Source: Amycolatopsis coloradensis (GTDB lineage: Bacteria > Actinomycetota > Actinomycetes > Mycobacteriales > Pseudonocardiaceae). From it: DNA of 64,000 bases. The stretch spans positions 243,155 through 307,154 of the forward strand of contig NZ_MQUQ01000017.1 of the NCBI RefSeq assembly GCF_001953865.1, given 5' to 3'. A program made the position numbers and the translations under genes. Under the pieces are notes generated by a model. It did not search any database, was not told the origin of the DNA, and was given only the letters and a program-made list of their open reading frames with translations. Numbering within the stretch: position 1 is the first letter of the stretch; each line of letters begins with the position of its first letter. This document shows positions 60,478-64,000 of this stretch, piece after piece.

Positions 60478-61772
60478 CAAGTACCGTCCTCCTGCTTCCG
60501 CGCAACGGACTCCGGCGCCTCATGGCCCCGAACGCTGGGACGTCGGGGGCGATCAAGTTCAAGCGCTCGTCAACCGACGATCTGATGTTGCTGAGCTACG
60601 TCAAGATCGGTGAGGCCGGCTACCAGGTCACTCTGGCTCCCAAGACGCACCGAATCAATCAGGGCGAGGCCGGCGGTGACGGGCTTTGGTTCCAGGCACC
60701 GGTGGAACTGCACGGCTGGTGGTACGAGCTCGTCCGGCGTGGCGATCAGTTCGGCGTGCCGCGCGACGAGTTCGCCAAGCGACTTCCCAAACCCCTGACC
60801 GATCCGGGTGCACTCGGCTACGTCGTCCTCACGTACGCCCCCGGCGCCGAGTTCCCACCATACGACGTCACACCCATTCCGACGTTCGCAGCGTGGTGGG
60901 TCACGCGCGACGGCGTTTTCGGCGTCAGCGTGGCCGTCGAACCCGCAGAAGTCGGCACGGGACAACTCGCGGCCCACTGGCCGATAGATGATCTCGCCAA
61001 GACGACGGTCATGGTTGTCGGCGTCGGCAGCATCGGCGGCGCAGCCGTTACGGCGCTCGCAGGTTACGGCGTCGGTCGACTCTTGCTGGTCGACCCAGAT
61101 CGACTGATGTGGCACAACCTGATCCGCCACGTACTTCCCGACCGCCATGTAGGCCATTTCAAAGTCGATGCGCTCCGCGAGCACCTCGCAGACCAGCGCA
61201 GCGACACGAGGATCGTTCCGTACCGCTACGACGTCGTCGATGACGCGCACGAAATCCGCGGCCTACTGTCCGCAACAGACATCGTCCTCTGCTGCGCCGA
61301 TGGCGTTGCTCCGCGAAGAACAGTCAGCCACCTCGCACGCCGCGCCGGAAAGCCAGCAGTCCTAGCCTGTGTCCTCGCCGATGGCGGCGTCGGAGAGATC
61401 ATCCGGCTGCGCCCGTTCCCAGACCACGGCTGCCTCCTATGCCGGCGTCAGGCGCTCATCGACGACGGCACCCTCGATCCCGAACCCGCGCTCGAAGCCG
61501 GTTACGGCACGGGAACCTTGCATCAACCGATGACGGCCGTAGGCTCTGACCTCTCCCTCGTGGGCGATCTCGCCGCCAAGATCACTACCGCAACTGCGCT
61601 GGAAACGGCTGGCCACTACGCACACCGCCTTCCCGGCGAACAGCTGACCATTGCCCTCCAAGCTCGCCGCGGATGGACCGGCCCCTTCGATCTCGGCTAC
61701 ACCGGCAACGCTCGCTGGGCATCCGCCATCGCGCCGCCGCGTGAGGACTGTCCTACGTGCGGCAAGCCGTGA
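60474..61772 (+). CDS. E1-like (ThiF-type) adenylyltransferase of CBASS
   Basis: A 432-residue protein. Residues 1-170 form a domain of unknown kind (FAAWWVTRDGVFGVSVAVEP). Residues about 180-320 form the ThiF/E1 Rossmann domain: TTVMVVGVGSIGGAAVTALA (GxGxxG), LLLVDPDRLMWHNLIRHVLP (Asp and Arg/Asn of E1), then DIVLCCADGVAPRRTVSHLA and KPAVLACVLADGGVGEI, with a possible catalytic Cys in LACV. CLLCRRQ and CPTCGKP provide a zinc site. It should adenylate the C-terminus of the CD-NTase and hand it to the E2 protein. It overlaps E2 (ATGA) and the JAB gene (GTGA). Confidence 0.87.
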   Translation: MTSTVLLLPRNGLRRLMAPNAGTSGAIKFKRSSTDDLMLLSYVKIGEAGYQVTLAPKTHRINQGEAGGDGLWFQAPVELHGWWYELVRRGDQFGVPRDEFAKRLPKPLTDPGALGYVVLTYAPGAEFPPYDVTPIPTFAAWWVTRDGVFGVSVAVEPAEVGTGQLAAHWPIDDLAKTTVMVVGVGSIGGAAVTALAGYGVGRLLLVDPDRLMWHNLIRHVLPDRHVGHFKVDALREHLADQRSDTRIVPYRYDVVDDAHEIRGLLSATDIVLCCADGVAPRRTVSHLARRAGKPAVLACVLADGGVGEIIRLRPFPDHGCLLCRRQALIDDGTLDPEPALEAGYGTGTLHQPMTAVGSDLSLVGDLAAKITTATALETAGHYAHRLPGEQLTIALQARRGWTGPFDLGYTGNARWASAIAPPREDCPTCGKP

Positions 61773-62272
61773 CAGACGCCGTCCCCGCCGCCATCATCGT
61801 TACCACGCCTGCCGTCAACGCCATCGCCCACGAGGCACGAGCTTCCCGTGACGGCACCGAAACTGGCGGGATTCTACTCGGCACGACAGAGCGCAGCGGC
61901 CTCGTTATCCGTCATGCCGGTGGACCCGGTCGACATGCCACTCGACGAGCGACATCCTTCGAACGCGATCTCAACTATGCCCAGACGCTCGGCGATTGGG
62001 CCTTCGAACAGGACGGAAGCGTGTGGGTCGGAGAATGGCACACCCACCTCCGAGTTCCGGCAGTGCCGAGCTCCCGAGATCTCGCTACCTACCAGGGCCT
62101 GCTCGCCGACCCCGAGCTCGCCTTCGACGTCTTCGTAGCGATCATCCTCGCTGATCCAACAAACGAATGGGAGCAACCACAAATAGCAACATGGCTCATC
62201 ACATCCGCCCAGGCCCAAGCCGTAATAGCAGATTACGGCGGTGTAGCCAACGACGATCGACCCAACCGATGA
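61769..62272 (+). CDS. JAB/JAMM-domain peptidase of CBASS (Cap3-like)
   Basis: A 167-residue metallopeptidase starting at a GTG overlapping the E1 stop; a GTG 12 bases upstream is possible. JAMM residues: Glu31 in GTETGGILLG, His91 and His93 in GEWHTHLRVPAVPSSRD, Asp104 ten residues after the second His. In type II CBASS the peptidase removes conjugated CD-NTase from its targets and resets the system. It is the last gene of the operon. Confidence 0.87.
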   Translation: MTDAVPAAIIVTTPAVNAIAHEARASRDGTETGGILLGTTERSGLVIRHAGGPGRHATRRATSFERDLNYAQTLGDWAFEQDGSVWVGEWHTHLRVPAVPSSRDLATYQGLLADPELAFDVFVAIILADPTNEWEQPQIATWLITSAQAQAVIADYGGVANDDRPNR

Positions 62273-62316
62273 GCGACGTTCGGGGCGGTCTGTAGATCAG
62301 GCTGCAAGGGGTTGCC

Positions 62317-62510
62317 CTACTCTGCGTCACGCGGTGAACGGCTCAGCCGTTGATCGCCTTCAATAGGTTCCTGGTACTCGGAGCGTACGGCCTTGACCAG
62401 TCGCCGCGCCGGAGTCGCGCCTATGCCTAACTGAACACGGAGGGTTTCACCGAATCGGCTTCTGGTGCGCGGCACGATGCGCGGTTGGCCGGTGAGCCAC
62501 GCGCTCGACA
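62317..62510 (-). pseudogene. DUF2637-family C-terminal fragment, copy 3
   Basis: One frame reads VQLGIGATPARRLVKAVRSE, YQEPIEGDQRLSRSPRDAE to TAG at 62317. It matches the C-terminus of the 56.1-kb copy (VQLGIGATQARRLVKVVRSE). The GATCAGGCTGCAAG motif lies just outside it, as it does at 56.1 kb. Upstream of 62510 the similarity fades. It marks the right boundary of the CBASS module. Confidence 0.65.
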
Positions 62511-62588
62511 GCCCAGTTCACGACATGGGAAGGTTACGATCCCAAGCCACGTCTGGTGCTCACTGTCATTTGGGTCTGGCTGGGCGCG

Positions 62589-64000
62589 CTAAACTGGGTT
62601 ACGGCCCTCGGTAAGGGCCTCGGCAGTGAGTTCGACGCGGCTTCCGTTCGGGTCGAAGCCGAACATCCGCGTCGGACGGTTCAGGGGTGCGGATTTCGAG
62701 GGATAGTGGAAGTAGAGAACCTCGCCACAGTAGGGGCGCGCCTCTGTCATGATTGCGTCTTGACAGGTCGCCAGAATGGTGATGCCGTGATCTTTGGCCA
62801 CGGTGGCAATAGCGTCAAGGACCTCGCGCCGATGTTCTGCTCCGAGTGAATCGGCGAGTTCATCAAGAATGAGTACCCGTCCACGCGGGTGAGGCGCGGC
62901 GAGCAGAGCCGCAAGGACAAGGTGGATCGAAAACAGCTTCTCCTGCGCCGTGTTGGTGACATTGTCGTAGGGAAGCAGGGGGCCACCCGGATTCCTGCGC
63001 CACCGGGGGGTGACGCGGCATGTCCAGTCTTGATCCGGCGCACCGGGAGGAATTACGTCGTAGGCAAGTTGAGCACCGATACCGCCTGAACCTCGGTTGA
63101 GGTTGTCAAGTGCCGCGCTGATTCCGTCAAGGGCGCTGGCCGCGCGCTGGGTGATCGCTTCCTGTGTCTGGTTCAACGCCTCCTGAAGCTGTCTCGTCTG
63201 GGAGGTGACGAATTCAGTGGTCGCCGCTCGGCTAGCTCTGGCTGCATGAACTTGTTCGTGCGCATTTCGGTCTCGATCGTCATCGTCATCGAGCCACGCC
63301 TGTAGATTGGCCAACGTCGTCTCGAACAGGTCGCCCGCCGGATCCTCCTCTCCGGCCTCGCGTGCCTTCAGGTACAAATCAGCCGCAAGACGAAGGTCTG
63401 ACGGTGGGCCTCCTACTCCTTCTGCGTGGTATTCGAACGCTGCTAGCGCCGTTGCTAGCTGCGTGCGCGCAGCTTCCGCCAGCGTGATGGCTCGGCGGCG
63501 CTCGACCGTGACCAATTCTGCCGAGATTGGAGGAGCTGTGGCCTCCTCGATCAGTCGATCCGGCATTGCCGATTCCGGCACCCCTGGCGGCCAGCCTAGC
63601 TCGGTACGTGCGGCATCCCTGCCTCGGCCCCAGGCGGCCAGTACGGCGTCTTCTGGTCGAGCTGCTTGCGTCAGACGCTCGATCTCCGCGTCCTTCTTAC
63701 CAAGGCGATCGCCTGTTCCGCGAATGGTGTCGCCGAGGCGATTGAAGTTGCTGTCCCGGTCGGCTAGGACACGTTTCGCGGTCTCGTGGGACTTCCAGGC
63801 TTCGTCGCGTTTTTGTTCAAGCGGAGAAGGATCTCACTTCGATGATCGGCGAGAAGTTTCTCTTGTTCAGTCACTTTGGGCGCGAGCGTGGCGACGCGTT
63901 CGGCCGCCTCTGCTCTGGTTGCGGTGGCGGTGGCCAGTTCGAGTTTCGTGCCCAGGGTGAGGTTGCCCCTGTGGACCGGACACCCTGATCCCAGACAGTG
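62589..64000 (-). pseudogene. Rad50/SMC-like ATPase, C-terminal part with a frameshift (runs off the window)
   Basis: The main piece (62589 to about 63815) includes a coiled coil (DTIRGTGDRLGKKDAEIERL, TRQLQEALNQTQEAITQRAA) and a C-terminal ATPase half: a signature-like NTAQEKLFSIHLVLAALL, Walker B RVLILDELADSLGAEHRREV and ITILATCQDAIM. Near 63820 one base is missing, and the coding sense continues in another frame to the window edge (ETAKRVLADRDSN... after ADHRSEILLRL). That piece begins LGSGCPVHRGNLTLGTKLEL, whose CPVH could be the hook between the coiled coils (CxxC in Rad50). SMC-like ATPases in defence islands handle foreign DNA. The Walker A half lies outside the window. Confidence 0.65.

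Noticed and set aside
1..64000. CRISPR arrays
   Set aside because: No regularly spaced repeat of the right length was seen on either strand, and no cas gene is recognisable.

Overview
The window is high-GC actinobacterial DNA. Its gene content (an ECF sigma/DGPF operon, a TelA/VWA operon, Tat and lipoprotein secretion, WXG100 proteins, DUF2637 proteins, a large NRPS locus) fits Amycolatopsis or a close Pseudonocardiales relative; the genus is an inference, not a search result.

Left third (1-20.8 kb): ordinary chromosomal genes with clean high-GC coding. It holds the 3' end of a LuxR-type regulator; a DHFR-like / YCII (DGPF) / ECF-sigma operon; a MarR repressor divergent from two membrane-protein genes with a 12-bp palindrome between them; a secreted M28 peptidase; an ornithine-cyclodeaminase-like enzyme; a secreted crystallin-like protein; a four-gene overlapping operon (two solute-binding-like proteins, one fused to a VWA domain, plus TelA); and a pair encoding a CRP-domain histidine kinase and a response regulator fused to a thioredoxin-reductase-like flavoprotein. 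It ends at a tRNA-Ala(GGC) with its own terminator.

Island (20.9-37.5 kb): to the right of the tRNA the DNA is a mosaic of short accessory genes and wreckage. There is a truncated tyrosine recombinase, an IS256-type fragment, a complete IS30-like element with an in-frame stop, a GNAT-like gene killed by a frameshift and an amber codon, and a TPR fragment. A large PD-(D/E)XK-type nuclease gene is broken by an amber codon and, near its 3' end, by the IS30 element. Apparently intact items include a cold-shock gene, a deoxyribosyltransferase-like protein, an EACC1-like membrane protein and a four-gene coupled operon of SseB-like, WXG100, WXG-effector-like and membrane proteins.

Biosynthetic locus (37.6-55.7 kb): SbnA-like and SbnB-like enzymes (L-2,3-diaminopropionate synthesis) are encoded tail to tail. 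SbnB is the last gene of a long minus-strand operon that also encodes three NRPS proteins (A-T; C-A-T-C*; C-T-C*), a peptidase-S51-like protein, a NodU/TobZ-type carbamoyltransferase, a two-domain metallo-beta-lactamase-fold protein (possibly a CmlA-type hydroxylase) and, further upstream, a PLP aminotransferase. No terminal thioesterase is visible. The expected product is a small diaminopropionate-containing, possibly carbamoylated and hydroxylated peptide that I cannot match to a known compound.

Right end (56-64 kb): a frameshifted DUF2637 gene and a HTH gene lie divergent from a type II CBASS-like operon encoding a TM-SAVED effector, CD-NTase, separate E2 and E1 proteins and a JAB/JAMM peptidase. 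A Rad50/SMC-like ATPase gene with a frameshift runs off the edge. Three copies of the 3' end of a DUF2637 gene (37.3, 56.1 and 62.3 kb, all on the minus strand) bracket the NRPS locus and the CBASS operon, suggesting these cargo modules were exchanged at a repeated site.
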